A DNA stretch of 64,000 bases from JBBQHX01 sp035306065 (lineage in GTDB: Bacteria; Gemmatimonadota; Gemmatimonadetes; Gemmatimonadales; Gemmatimonadaceae). The DNA lies in assembly GCA_035306065.1 (NCBI GenBank), contig DATGOL010000078.1, positions 1 to 64,000 on the forward strand, in the 5' to 3' direction. A program made the translations under genes and the position numbers. Positions 7,901-15,459 of the stretch are shown in pieces. A model generated the notes under the pieces. The model saw nothing but the letters and a program-made list of their open reading frames with translations. It did no database searches and had not been told where the DNA came from. Numbering within the stretch: position 1 is the stretch's first letter; every line of letters begins with the position of its first letter.

Positions 7901-9475
7901 TCAGCTGCGTGGCGTAAGCAACGCCAGCGGCACGATCATCTCCTCGGGCGACACGCCGCCGTGCAGGAACGATCCGCGGTACCTGCTCTGGTATTCACGA
8001 AGCTTCGTGGGATACACGAAGAAGGTGTCGCCCACGGCCAGAATCGTGTTCACTCCGGAACCACGATGCGGCAGGCGGAGCGCATCAGGATTTGTGTACA
8101 GCTGCACCTGGTCCGGGTTTTCCGCGCGAATGTCTTCGCCGAACTTGTACCGAAGGTTCAGCGTTGCATCACGCCTGGCGAATACAGTTGCAGGCGTGTT
8201 GCAGTGAAGCGCGCCATGATCGCTGGTGAGCACCACGGTCACCTTGCGTCGTGCGGCCTCCTCGAGAAGCGCGAACAGTGCCGACCGCTCGAACCACTGC
8301 TTCGTAAGGGCGCGCAACGCTATCTCGTCTCGCGCAACCTCGAAGAGAATGGCAGACTCCGACCTGCCATGCGTGAGCAGGTCAACGAAGTTGAAAACGA
8401 ACGCATTTACGCCATCGTTCGCGAGCGCGCCCGAAATGCGTCGCTCCAGCTCCAGCGAATCCTGCGTGTTGGCAACCTTCGTATACCTCACGGGCAGGTA
8501 GCCACGCAGCTCGCGAACGTGTGCCGTGAGCAGTTCGTGCTCGTGCGCATTGAGCGATTCGTCGTCGCGGTCCTTCCACAGGTCCGGGAATCGTGCGGCA
8601 ATCTCACCAGGGAACAGGCCGCTGAACAGCGAGTTGCGCGCGTAGGGAGTGGCTGTGGGCAGAATGGAGAAGTAATGAGTCGTCTCCACCTCGAACCGAG
8701 AGGCAAGTAGCGGCTCGAGTACAGCCCACTGGTCCAGCCGCAGGCAGTCCACAACCACGAACGCCACGCTGCTGTGCCGGTCGAGTACCGGCAGAACGAA
8801 CTCGCTTACCACGTCTATCGAGAGCGCCGGGCGGTCGCTGGAGAGATCCTTGAGCCACCCCGGATACATTCGTCCGATGAATGCGGCAAAGTCGCGGTGC
8901 AGGTCCGGATACAGCGATCGCAGCGAGTCGTACAGCCCCGTTTCGCCTGCAGACGCCAGCTCAACGTCCCACCGGCTCATCTCGACCCAGCGTTCCATCC
9001 ACGCCCGCCAGTCATCACCCGGGGGCGGCTCGGTTTGCAGCTGCCGGAACCAGCTTACGAAGTCCCTGGCAAGTGCCTCCTTGCGAAGGCGCGGGCCTTC
9101 AAGGATGCGCGCAATCACCGAATGCACCTGGCGCGGATTCACCGGCTTCACCAGGTACTCGCGGATGTCCACGCCTATCGCTTCGCGAAGGGTGGTGTCT
9201 TCCTCGCTCTTGGTGACCAGAACGACGGGGAGCGTTGGGCGAATCTCCCGAAACTCCCGATAGGCCTCCAGCCCGCGCTTCCCGGGCATCTGCTCGTCGA
9301 GAAGCACGATGTCGAATGCATGACGACGAAGCATCTCAACCGCGTCGTCCGCATTCCGAGCCCATTCAACCTCGTAGCCCTTCTCGTGAAGGAAGAGGCG
9401 GTGCGCTTCGAGCTGTTCGGCTTCGTCGTCTACCCAGAGAACTGTGCGCGTACGCGCCGGCGCGGCAGACGTCAT
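7901..9475 (-). CDS. PorX-like response regulator with PglZ-type alkaline-phosphatase-fold output domain
   Basis: A 524-residue two-domain regulator. Residues 10-125 are a CheY-like receiver with acidic pair Asp16/Asp17, phospho-acceptor Asp60 in VLLDEQMPG, Thr88 and Lys110. After a helical linker, residues 230-500 form a PglZ/alkaline phosphatase-superfamily domain with likely metal or catalytic residues: Asp243 in VVDCLRLD, Thr274/Thr276 in ILPTATPYARN, Asp365 and His369 in FVDLLTHG, and Asp419-His420 in TSDHGALH. This architecture is that of PorX, which in Bacteroidetes controls type IX secretion and whose output domain is a zinc phosphodiesterase. No histidine kinase or Por protein lies nearby; instead it heads an envelope lipid operon. 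Phosphodiesterase activity is therefore a family inference. Confidence 0.85.
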   Translation of the reverse strand: MTSAAPARTRTVLWVDDEAEQLEAHRLFLHEKGYEVEWARNADDAVEMLRRHAFDIVLLDEQMPGKRGLEAYREFREIRPTLPVVLVTKSEEDTTLREAIGVDIREYLVKPVNPRQVHSVIARILEGPRLRKEALARDFVSWFRQLQTEPPPGDDWRAWMERWVEMSRWDVELASAGETGLYDSLRSLYPDLHRDFAAFIGRMYPGWLKDLSSDRPALSIDVVSEFVLPVLDRHSSVAFVVVDCLRLDQWAVLEPLLASRFEVETTHYFSILPTATPYARNSLFSGLFPGEIAARFPDLWKDRDDESLNAHEHELLTAHVRELRGYLPVRYTKVANTQDSLELERRISGALANDGVNAFVFNFVDLLTHGRSESAILFEVARDEIALRALTKQWFERSALFALLEEAARRKVTVVLTSDHGALHCNTPATVFARRDATLNLRYKFGEDIRAENPDQVQLYTNPDALRLPHRGSGVNTILAVGDTFFVYPTKLREYQSRYRGSFLHGGVSPEEMIVPLALLTPRS

Positions 9476-9588
9476 GATGAGCGCAAGTTATCCGCGCTCA
9501 ATGGGGTGGGCAACAACGTTGCATCGTTCCGGGGCCCGCGCCGGTGCACCGGTGGCGGGAGTGGTGAACGGCCGGTAGGTTGGCAGAC

Positions 9589-10083
9589 GTGACCTCGCTT
9601 CCGTACGCAACTGCCCCCGTGCGCTTTCGCTTTCCCGCGCTTGCCGCGCTGGCAGGACGATCTCCCCTTGGCGGACGCCGCGAAGCCGTACTCGGCACAC
9701 TGCAGGTGGCCCGGCTGGTAGCGGTGGCTGGAGATGCCAATTTCGACCCCGCCGCACGCGCGGAGCGAAGTGCGGCCACACAGAGCTGGCTGGCGGCAAT
9801 TGCGCTTCCCGACCAGCTCAGGGCCGCACTCACCGACGCATTGAACGCCGCCGGCAACGATCCCGACACTGCCGCCGATGCTCTGAAGCGAGTGTTGGAC
9901 GTGGTGAGCCCATCGCTGGACGAACCCTCGCGCTCTGAACTCAAGGCCCTGCTGGCTGATTCGAGCGGTCGTACGCTGCGCCACGCCGGCTGGGCAGAGG
10001 GCATAACCGTGACCGGAGCGAGGCGCTCCACGTCCGGAGATACACCGGCGCCTCTTGCGTCGCGCCCGCGCGCCGCCGGGTGA
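9589..10083 (+). CDS. Protein of unknown function, alanine-rich, helical
   Basis: I do not recognise this 164-residue protein. It looks soluble and mostly helical, rich in Ala, Leu, Arg and Asp, with no signal peptide, membrane segment or cysteine. The C-terminal 30 or so residues (after TVTGARR) are Ser/Thr/Pro-rich and probably disordered. The start is taken as GTG at 9589 because GGTAGG lies at 9574-9579; an in-frame TTG at 9580 is the alternative. It diverges from the PorX-like gene and ends 48 bases before the DnaB-like ATPase, so those two + strand genes may be co-transcribed. Reading this strand is favoured over the antisense frame because that frame encodes a Cys/Arg/Ser-rich sequence of no plausible fold. 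Confidence 0.6.
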   Translation: MTSLPYATAPVRFRFPALAALAGRSPLGGRREAVLGTLQVARLVAVAGDANFDPAARAERSAATQSWLAAIALPDQLRAALTDALNAAGNDPDTAADALKRVLDVVSPSLDEPSRSELKALLADSSGRTLRHAGWAEGITVTGARRSTSGDTPAPLASRPRAAG

Positions 10084-10131
10084 CCAGCCCAGCCTGCGCG
10101 CCGGGATCGACGTACTCACTACTGCCTCTTT

Positions 10132-10974
10132 ATGTCCGATACACCCACGCTCGCATTCCTCATGCGCAGGCTCGAGGCATCAGCGTCCGGAGCCCCGGCT
10201 CCAGACGCCGTTGCCACGGGATTTCCCAGTCTGGACCAGCTGCTCTCCGGCGGGATCCGCAAGGGAGACCTCGCGCTGATTGCAGGTGATGCGGGCAGCG
10301 GGAAGTCGGCGTTGGCCCTGGCAATGGCTGTACGCGCTGCCTCCAGCGGGCGAAATGTGAGCTACCTGTCCGCGGAGTCAACGCCCGACCGACTCGTGGA
10401 GCGCGCTATCGCGATGGAGGGCCGGTTCTCGATCGACGACCTTCGGAAGGGTCGCCTGGACGAAGAAGCGCGGATTCGCGCGGCGAACTCCATTCAGGAA
10501 CTGCGCAACGGCCTGCCGGAGTTCGGGCTGATTCCCGAGCCACGGCCCGAGTCGGTAGCCGGAGAGCTTCGCCGTGCGCTCGACCTGGAGTTCGCGGTTG
10601 TGGACGGCATTGGCGGCATGTCTGCCGGCGAGCGCCCGCGAGACGAGGAATTTGCGTGGGCGATCGCCTCGATGAAGCGCCTGGCGCTGGAGCTGGGGAT
10701 TGCGCTGCTGGTAACCGTTCCGCTCGTGAGGCCGGTTACCGGAAGGGACGACCCCCGTCCCATGCTCGACGACCTCGGCGCACTTGGCGCAGCGAAGGAT
10801 TCGCCAGACCTGGTGCTCGGCCTGTTCCGCGAGGAGATGTACCACGCGGTGAAGGTAGGCATCGAGGGAGCCGCTGAACTCATGCTGCTCAAGAACCGCA
10901 ACGGTCCGGTTGGGTACGTGGACCTGTACTTCTACTCCAGGTGGATGCGGTTCGAGGACATGCTGGAGCATTGA
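10132..10974 (+). CDS. DnaB-type RecA-fold ATPase lacking the helicase N-terminal domain
   Basis: A 280-residue protein matching only the C-terminal motor domain of the replicative helicase DnaB. Walker A is GDAGSGKS at residues 52-59. It is followed by a LSAE segment at the place of the DnaB FSLEM glutamate, a Walker B-like VVDGIGGM, and the DnaB-characteristic RPMLDDL, then PDLVLGLFREE and LLKNRNGPVG (candidate arginine finger) and a terminal RFED. The H3 sensor region, LSQLSR in DnaB, reads TVPLVRP here and lacks the Gln. The primase-binding N-terminal domain and linker helix are absent, since the full protein starts about 30 residues before the core. It may be a specialised DnaB-core or RadA/KaiC-like ATPase rather than the replicative helicase. 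Partner and substrate are unknown. Confidence 0.8.
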   Translation: MSDTPTLAFLMRRLEASASGAPAPDAVATGFPSLDQLLSGGIRKGDLALIAGDAGSGKSALALAMAVRAASSGRNVSYLSAESTPDRLVERAIAMEGRFSIDDLRKGRLDEEARIRAANSIQELRNGLPEFGLIPEPRPESVAGELRRALDLEFAVVDGIGGMSAGERPRDEEFAWAIASMKRLALELGIALLVTVPLVRPVTGRDDPRPMLDDLGALGAAKDSPDLVLGLFREEMYHAVKVGIEGAAELMLLKNRNGPVGYVDLYFYSRWMRFEDMLEH

Positions 10975-10976
10975 CC

Positions 10977-11011
10977 AGTGGAGTGCGAGCGATATTCGGT
11001 CACACTCCACT
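10977..11011. terminator. Inverted repeat between convergent genes, probable bidirectional terminator
   Basis: AGTGGAGTG (10977-10985) and CACTCCACT (11003-11011) form a perfect 9-bp stem with a 17-base loop. It lies immediately after the DnaB-like gene stop and touches the ruvA stop on the other strand. No U-tract follows on either strand, so it is called from position and symmetry only. Confidence 0.5.
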
Positions 11012-11604
11012 TACCCCACCGCCGCCAGCGCGGCCCTGATGAGCTCCGCCACGGTTGCGCCCGCGCCATGTCTGTCAAGCGCTGAACGAACGCCTCGCTC
11101 CGCATCAGCCTGCGAGTAGCCCAGCGACACGAGCGCACGCACCGCGTCTTCTGCTCCCTCGCCTTCCGGGCGTCGCTCGGACGAGTCATCCAGCTGCAGG
11201 TCCTCAACCTTGTCGCCAAGGTCCAGTACGAGGCGCTCAGCCTTCTTCCTGCCTACCCGCGGCACACCCTGCAGGGTGGCAATGTCCTTCTCTCTGATGG
11301 CCCTCACGACGCGTGAGGCAGACAGCGTGGACAGCATGGCCAGCGCCAGCGCGGGTCCGAAGCCCGTGGCGCCGAGCAGGCGCTGGAATACACGACGTTC
11401 GTGAACGTTCGAGAACCCGAACAGCTGCCAGCCGTCGTCCTTTACAACAAGCCAGGTGTGCAGGCGAACTCGTTCACCCTCACGAGGCAGCGACTCCAGC
11501 ACCGAAAGCGGAATGGCAAGCTCGTAACCCACGCCGCCGTCGGTAAGAATCTCCACCCGATCCAGGTGGCGTGCGGTGAGTACACCATCGATTAGTGATA
11601 TCAT
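11011..11604 (-). CDS. ruvA: Holliday junction DNA helicase subunit RuvA
   Basis: The DNA-binding subunit that recognises Holliday junctions and loads RuvB for branch migration. The 197-residue protein has an N-terminal OB-fold domain starting MISLIDGVL, two helix-hairpin-helix elements (GATGFGPALALAML and LQGVPRVGRKKAERL) in the middle, and a C-terminal RuvB-interacting domain of about 45 residues after an acidic linker (ERRPEGEGAED). Length is normal for the family. Its ATG overlaps the ruvC stop by four bases. ruvB lies about 4 kb away on the opposite strand rather than next to ruvA. Confidence 0.95.
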   Translation of the reverse strand: MISLIDGVLTARHLDRVEILTDGGVGYELAIPLSVLESLPREGERVRLHTWLVVKDDGWQLFGFSNVHERRVFQRLLGATGFGPALALAMLSTLSASRVVRAIREKDIATLQGVPRVGRKKAERLVLDLGDKVEDLQLDDSSERRPEGEGAEDAVRALVSLGYSQADAERGVRSALDRHGAGATVAELIRAALAAVG

Positions 11605-12101
11605 TGCGCGCCGGCCCTTATTGCCTGCATGTGCATACCCATGAGACAGGAGATCGCGGCCGCAATGCCATCGGCAGCGTCGGCGGGAGAGGGCACCGAC
11701 TTGAGGCGCAGCAGCCGGGTGAGCATGAACTGAACCTGTTGCTTGCTTGCGCCGCCGTGCCCAACGATCGCCTTTTTGATTTCGGCTGGCGGCAGCTCGT
11801 ACACCGAAACGCCTGCCATGCGCGCAGCGAGCAGAATCACTCCTCGTGCATGCCCCAGCACTACCGTTGTGCGCACGTTCCGCGCGTAGAAAATGCCCTC
11901 CACCGCTACGGCGTCCGGCCGATGACGAGCCAGAATCTCCGCAACGCCCTCATGAATCTCCAGCAGACGATCGGGCAGCGGTGATCGAGCGGAGGTTCGT
12001 ATCACCCCACACTCAACGAGCGACGCAACTCCGCGTCCGTCACCACGCACAACTCCGTAACCCGTTACGGCAGTACCCGGGTCTATTCCAAGGACGATCA
12101 T
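11601..12101 (-). CDS. ruvC: Crossover junction endodeoxyribonuclease RuvC
   Basis: Resolves Holliday junctions by paired nicks, acting with RuvAB. The 166-residue protein starts with GIDPGTAVTGYGV, carrying the first catalytic Asp (residue 7), has VEGIFYARN with the catalytic Glu, the HGGASKQQVQ loop, and ends with SPADAADGIAAAI, which carries the last acidic residues. Start ATG at 12101 and length fit the family. It is coupled to ruvA by a four-base overlap and lies 64 bases downstream of yebC, the common yebC-ruvC-ruvA order. Confidence 0.95.
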   Translation of the reverse strand: MIVLGIDPGTAVTGYGVVRGDGRGVASLVECGVIRTSARSPLPDRLLEIHEGVAEILARHRPDAVAVEGIFYARNVRTTVVLGHARGVILLAARMAGVSVYELPPAEIKKAIVGHGGASKQQVQFMLTRLLRLKSVPSPADAADGIAAAISCLMGMHMQAIRAGAQ

Positions 12102-12165
12102 TCCACTCGTGAGGGAGTACGCAGCCGGCGGCTGCTGAATCGTGCGGCGGCGGCCGGCACGAGCT

Positions 12166-12909
12166 TCAGGTCTGGCTCAGCGCCTCAACATCGAAGTCGG
12201 CGTTCGTGTCCACCTGCTGCACGTCATCGAGGTCTTCCAGCGCCTCCAGCAGCTTTACCAGCTGCTCCGCATCCGATCCCTCAACGCGCACAGTGGTGCT
12301 CGGTACCCACGAGAGGTCCGCTTCGAGCGCCTCGAATCCAGCGTCCTCCAGGGCACCCTTCACCGCGTGGAGCTGAGCGGCGTCCGTGGTGACCACGAAC
12401 TGGTCTTCTTCCTTCTGAACGTCTTCTGCGCCGGCCTCGAGGGCAGCGAGCATCAGTGCCTCCTCATCGTACTTTGACGCGCTGAAGGAGATCTGGCCCA
12501 GACGGTTGAAAAGGAATCCCACGGAATTGGTTGAGCCCAGGTTGCCGCCGCCGCGTGAGAGCCGGTGGCGCACTTCGGCAACGGTGCGATTGGCGTTGTC
12601 CGTGAGCGCCTGGATCATGAGTGCGGCGCCGCCTGGCCCGTACGCCTCGTAGAGAACTTCCGTGTAGTCCACACCCTCCAGCTCGCCCGTGCCCTTCTTT
12701 ACCGCTCGCTCGATGTTGTCCTTGGGCATGGACGCTGCCTTGGCGGTGTCGATCGCCGTACGCAGCCGCGGGTTTCCGCCCGGATCGCCACCGCCCAGCT
12801 TGGCGGCCATGGTGATCTCGCGAATGAGCTTGGTGAACTTGGCGCCGCGCTTCGCGTCAGCGGCTGCCTTGTAGTGCTTGATCTGCTTCCACTTGCTATG
12901 ACCGGCCAT
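12166..12909 (-). CDS. YebC/PmpR family regulatory or translation-associated protein
   Basis: A 247-residue member of the YebC/PmpR family, long annotated as DNA-binding regulators and more recently linked to translation of difficult peptides. The hallmark N-terminus MAGHSKWKQIKHYK fixes the start at ATG 12909, although the frame is open further upstream; that upstream stretch has no family match. Also visible are the AKLGGGDPGGNPRLR segment, PKDNIERA and the glycine-rich GYGPGGAALMI-like segment of the family. It is the first gene of the yebC-ruvC-ruvA group. An AT-rich TATATT (complement of 12951-12956), about 40 bases upstream of the start, could be its -10 box, but I see no good -35. Confidence 0.93.
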   Translation of the reverse strand: MAGHSKWKQIKHYKAAADAKRGAKFTKLIREITMAAKLGGGDPGGNPRLRTAIDTAKAASMPKDNIERAVKKGTGELEGVDYTEVLYEAYGPGGAALMIQALTDNANRTVAEVRHRLSRGGGNLGSTNSVGFLFNRLGQISFSASKYDEEALMLAALEAGAEDVQKEEDQFVVTTDAAQLHAVKGALEDAGFEALEADLSWVPSTTVRVEGSDAEQLVKLLEALEDLDDVQQVDTNADFDVEALSQT

Positions 12910-12990
12910 ATTCGGGCGTTCTGATGGGGCGGAGAGGGGGTTTCCAAGGTAATATATCGCGAACGGCGCGCGCGGCGATGCAACAACGGC

Positions 12991-13011
12991 TCTCCGGCGG
13001 GCTGCCGGAGA
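12991..13011. promoter_or_regulatory. Stem-loop in the divergent yebC / aminotransferase intergenic region
   Basis: TCTCCGGC (12991-12998) and GCCGGAGA (13004-13011) make a perfect 8-bp stem with a five-base loop, in the 197-base region between yebC (-) and the class I aminotransferase (+). It would lie in the aminotransferase leader if transcription starts left of it. I could not match the surroundings to a riboswitch family. Function unknown: leader attenuation, a protein site or a chance GC-rich palindrome. Confidence 0.4.
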
Positions 13012-13106
13012 CCTGAGCAACCCCCCATCCTTCCGGTTGCACCCTTCAGTGCCGTAGCCCAGCCAGTAGCTCGCAGCCTCCGTTTCCGGTCCCCAGCCCC
13101 CACGCC

Positions 13107-14261
13107 ATGCCCGCTCTCCGCACGCACAGCTTCACCGAATCGGCGATACGCAGCATGTCCCGCCTGGCGCAGCAGCACGGCGCCATAAACCTCGCGCAGG
13201 GAATGCCGGACTTCCCCATGCCGCAGCCGATGAAGGACGCCGCCTGCGCGGCAATCCAGGGCGATATGAACCAGTACGCGAACAGCTGGGGTGCGGCGCC
13301 GCTTCGCCTGGCTCTGGCAGAGCGGTACCGCAGGCTCCACGGCATTCAGGTGGATTCGGACCTCGAGGTAACCGTGACCTGCGGTGCAACCGAGGCCATG
13401 ACCGCCACTTTCATGGCGCTGCTGGACGAAGGCGACGAGGTGATCATTCTCGAACCGTTTCACGAGAACTGCGTGCCTCACGCGGCGCTGGCGGGCGCGC
13501 GGCCGGTATTCGTGACGCTCGAAGCCCCGGACTGGAAGCTGGACGTCGAGCGGATTCGCGCTGCTATCACCCGGCGCACTCGCGCGATTCTCCTGAACAC
13601 GCCGCACAATCCTACCGGACGCGTTTTCACCCGCGCCGAGATGGAAGCGCTGGCGAGTCTCTGCCTGGAGCGAGACCTGCTGGTGTTCACGGACGAGCCT
13701 TACGAGCACATCGTGTTCGCGGGACACCACCACCCGATGGCCACGATGCCCGGAATGCAAGACCGCACCGTGACCATCTCGAGCCTCTCGGCGACTTTCG
13801 CGTGCACCGGCTGGCGCATTGGCTGGGCTATTGCGCCCGCCGTCTTCACGGAAGCCATCCGCAAGGTGCATGACTTTCTCACGCTCGGCGCCCCTGCTCC
13901 CCTGCAGGCCGCGGCAGCCACCGGGCTCGCGTTCGACGCCGATTACTACAACAGCCTGGCCGCAGATTTTCGCGTGAGGCGGGACCTGCTCTGCACCTCA
14001 CTTTCGGACGCCGGATTCACCTTCTCGGTTCCGGAGGGCGCTTTCTACGTGCTGGCCAACTTCGCCGCCATCAGTGAACTGGATGACAGGGAGTTCGCGC
14101 TCTGGCTCACCCAGGATGTCGGTGTTGCGGCGGTTCCCGGCTCCAGCTTCTACCACAAGCGCACGAGCGGCGGTTCCACGGTACGTTTCGCGTACTGCAA
14201 GTCCATTGATGCGCTCGAGATGGCAGGCGGGCGGCTCGTGAACGCATTCCAGGCCGCCTGA
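13107..14261 (+). CDS. Class I/II aminotransferase-fold protein lacking the PLP lysine
   Basis: A 384-residue protein with the full class I aminotransferase fold, closest in motifs to the kynurenine/methionine aminotransferase branch (INLAQGMPDFP at residues 28-37). Active-site residues kept are Asn168 in NTPHNPTG, Asp196 and Tyr199 in FTDEPYE, Arg237 in TGWRIGW and Arg360 in TVRFAYC. The Schiff-base lysine, expected in SLSKTF, is Ala229 (SLSATF, codon GCG at 13791-13793). Lys to Ala needs two base changes, so a simple read error is unlikely. Without this lysine ordinary transamination should be lost or very slow; the protein may be a non-catalytic PLP binder or do other chemistry. It is first in the + strand block, 24 bases before the protease gene. 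Confidence 0.85.
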   Translation: MPALRTHSFTESAIRSMSRLAQQHGAINLAQGMPDFPMPQPMKDAACAAIQGDMNQYANSWGAAPLRLALAERYRRLHGIQVDSDLEVTVTCGATEAMTATFMALLDEGDEVIILEPFHENCVPHAALAGARPVFVTLEAPDWKLDVERIRAAITRRTRAILLNTPHNPTGRVFTRAEMEALASLCLERDLLVFTDEPYEHIVFAGHHHPMATMPGMQDRTVTISSLSATFACTGWRIGWAIAPAVFTEAIRKVHDFLTLGAPAPLQAAAATGLAFDADYYNSLAADFRVRRDLLCTSLSDAGFTFSVPEGAFYVLANFAAISELDDREFALWLTQDVGVAAVPGSSFYHKRTSGGSTVRFAYCKSIDALEMAGGRLVNAFQAA

Positions 14262-14285
14262 CGGCGCTTACCGGCAATAAAACGC

Positions 14286-15395
14286 ATGAAGTGGTCTCTC
14301 CGAATAGGTCGCCTGGCAGGAATCGACGTGTATGTCCACGTCACCTTCCTGCTGCTCCTGGCCTGGGTTGCGCTAATGGACTACCGCGCAACCGGCTCCA
14401 TTGCAGGTGCGTCGAGCGGCGTGATTCTCATTCTCACGGTGTTCGCGATAGTCGTGCTGCACGAACTCGGACACGCGCTCGCCGCCCGTCGCTACGGCAT
14501 TCCCACCAGGGACATCACCCTGCTGCCGATTGGCGGTGTGGCACGCCTCGAGCGCATGCCGCGCGAACCTGTGCAGGAGCTTGCGATCGCCATTGCCGGT
14601 CCCGCCGTGAACGTGGTGCTCGCCGTGGCCATCTGGCTGATACTCACGGTCATGGGCATAGACCCGCTCGGCGGGGAGTTCGTGACCGGAGACGCGCTGT
14701 TCGCCAGCGTCTTCATGGTAAGGTTGTTCTGGGTGAACGTGATTCTCGCCCTGTTCAACATGATACCCGCCTTCCCGATGGACGGCGGGCGTGTGTTGCG
14801 GGCATTGATCGCCATGCGCAAGCCGCACGGCGAAGCCACCGAGATCGCGGCACGTATAGGAAAGTTCTTCGCAATCGTGTTCGGTGTTGCAGGCCTGTTC
14901 GCGCTGGACAATCCATTCCTGGTGTTCATTGCGGTGTTCATCTGGCTTGGGGCGTCGGGTGAGGCGTCTGCCGAACGCCAGGCTGTAACTCTGGCCGGCG
15001 TACCAACGTCGCACGTGATGATTACGAGTTTCCGCACGCTGCTGCCGCACGACACCCTGTCCGCCGGAATGGACTACCTGCTCAGCGGCTTTCAGCAGGA
15101 CTTCCCTGTGGTGAGCGAGTCGGGCGAGCTGGTTGGGGTGCTCACTCGAGCCAGCCTGGTGGAGGCGCTTCGCAGGAGCGGGCCCGACACCCACGTGTCA
15201 TCGGTTATGCGCCAGAGTTTCGAGACCGCGTCACCCGCCGAGCCCGTGGACACGGCGCTCTCGCGTCTGCGAGCATCGGACCTGCGAGCCCTTCCCGTGG
15301 TGGAGAACCACAGGCTCCTTGGCCTCCTTACGATGGACAACGTTGGCGAATGGGTGATGCTGCAAACCGCCATGGCCCGAACCGGGCGGCAGTAA
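14286..15395 (+). CDS. Site-2 protease family M50 metalloprotease with CBS domain pair
   Basis: A 369-residue intramembrane zinc protease. Residues 1-230 carry several hydrophobic helices with the HELGH motif (His59, Glu60, His63) and, in a later helix, NMIPAFPMDGGR, whose Asp166 is the third zinc ligand. The C-terminal 130 residues form two CBS repeats (about 245-300 and 310-360), which usually sense adenine nucleotides. This layout matches the Rip3/SpoIVFB-like group that releases membrane-bound regulators by cutting inside the bilayer. Its substrate is unknown and no membrane-bound anti-sigma factor lies next to it. It starts 24 bases after the aminotransferase-fold gene. Confidence 0.9.
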   Translation: MKWSLRIGRLAGIDVYVHVTFLLLLAWVALMDYRATGSIAGASSGVILILTVFAIVVLHELGHALAARRYGIPTRDITLLPIGGVARLERMPREPVQELAIAIAGPAVNVVLAVAIWLILTVMGIDPLGGEFVTGDALFASVFMVRLFWVNVILALFNMIPAFPMDGGRVLRALIAMRKPHGEATEIAARIGKFFAIVFGVAGLFALDNPFLVFIAVFIWLGASGEASAERQAVTLAGVPTSHVMITSFRTLLPHDTLSAGMDYLLSGFQQDFPVVSESGELVGVLTRASLVEALRRSGPDTHVSSVMRQSFETASPAEPVDTALSRLRASDLRALPVVENHRLLGLLTMDNVGEWVMLQTAMARTGRQ

Positions 15396-15459
15396 TCGGG
15401 GGCCTGCCTGCCACGGGCGCGCGGTTCGTAACAACCACTCCGGCCTGTATGTTTCTCTC

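Noticed and set aside
7901..9475. Claim of a full type IX secretion control system
   Set aside because: Only the PorX-like regulator is visible; no kinase or secretion gene lies in the window, so this is left as an inference.
12910..13106. Possible SAM- or SAH-type riboswitch before the aminotransferase
   Set aside because: A single hairpin and some GC-rich stretches are present, but no conserved core sequence of either class could be placed.
13791..13793. Ala229 as a sequencing artefact
   Set aside because: A Lys to Ala change needs two substitutions, and the codons on both sides are in perfect frame and family sequence; kept as a finding instead.
12699..13871. 390-codon - strand frame over yebC and the class I aminotransferase
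   Set aside because: Overlaps the coding part of two recognised genes on their strands and shows no domain.
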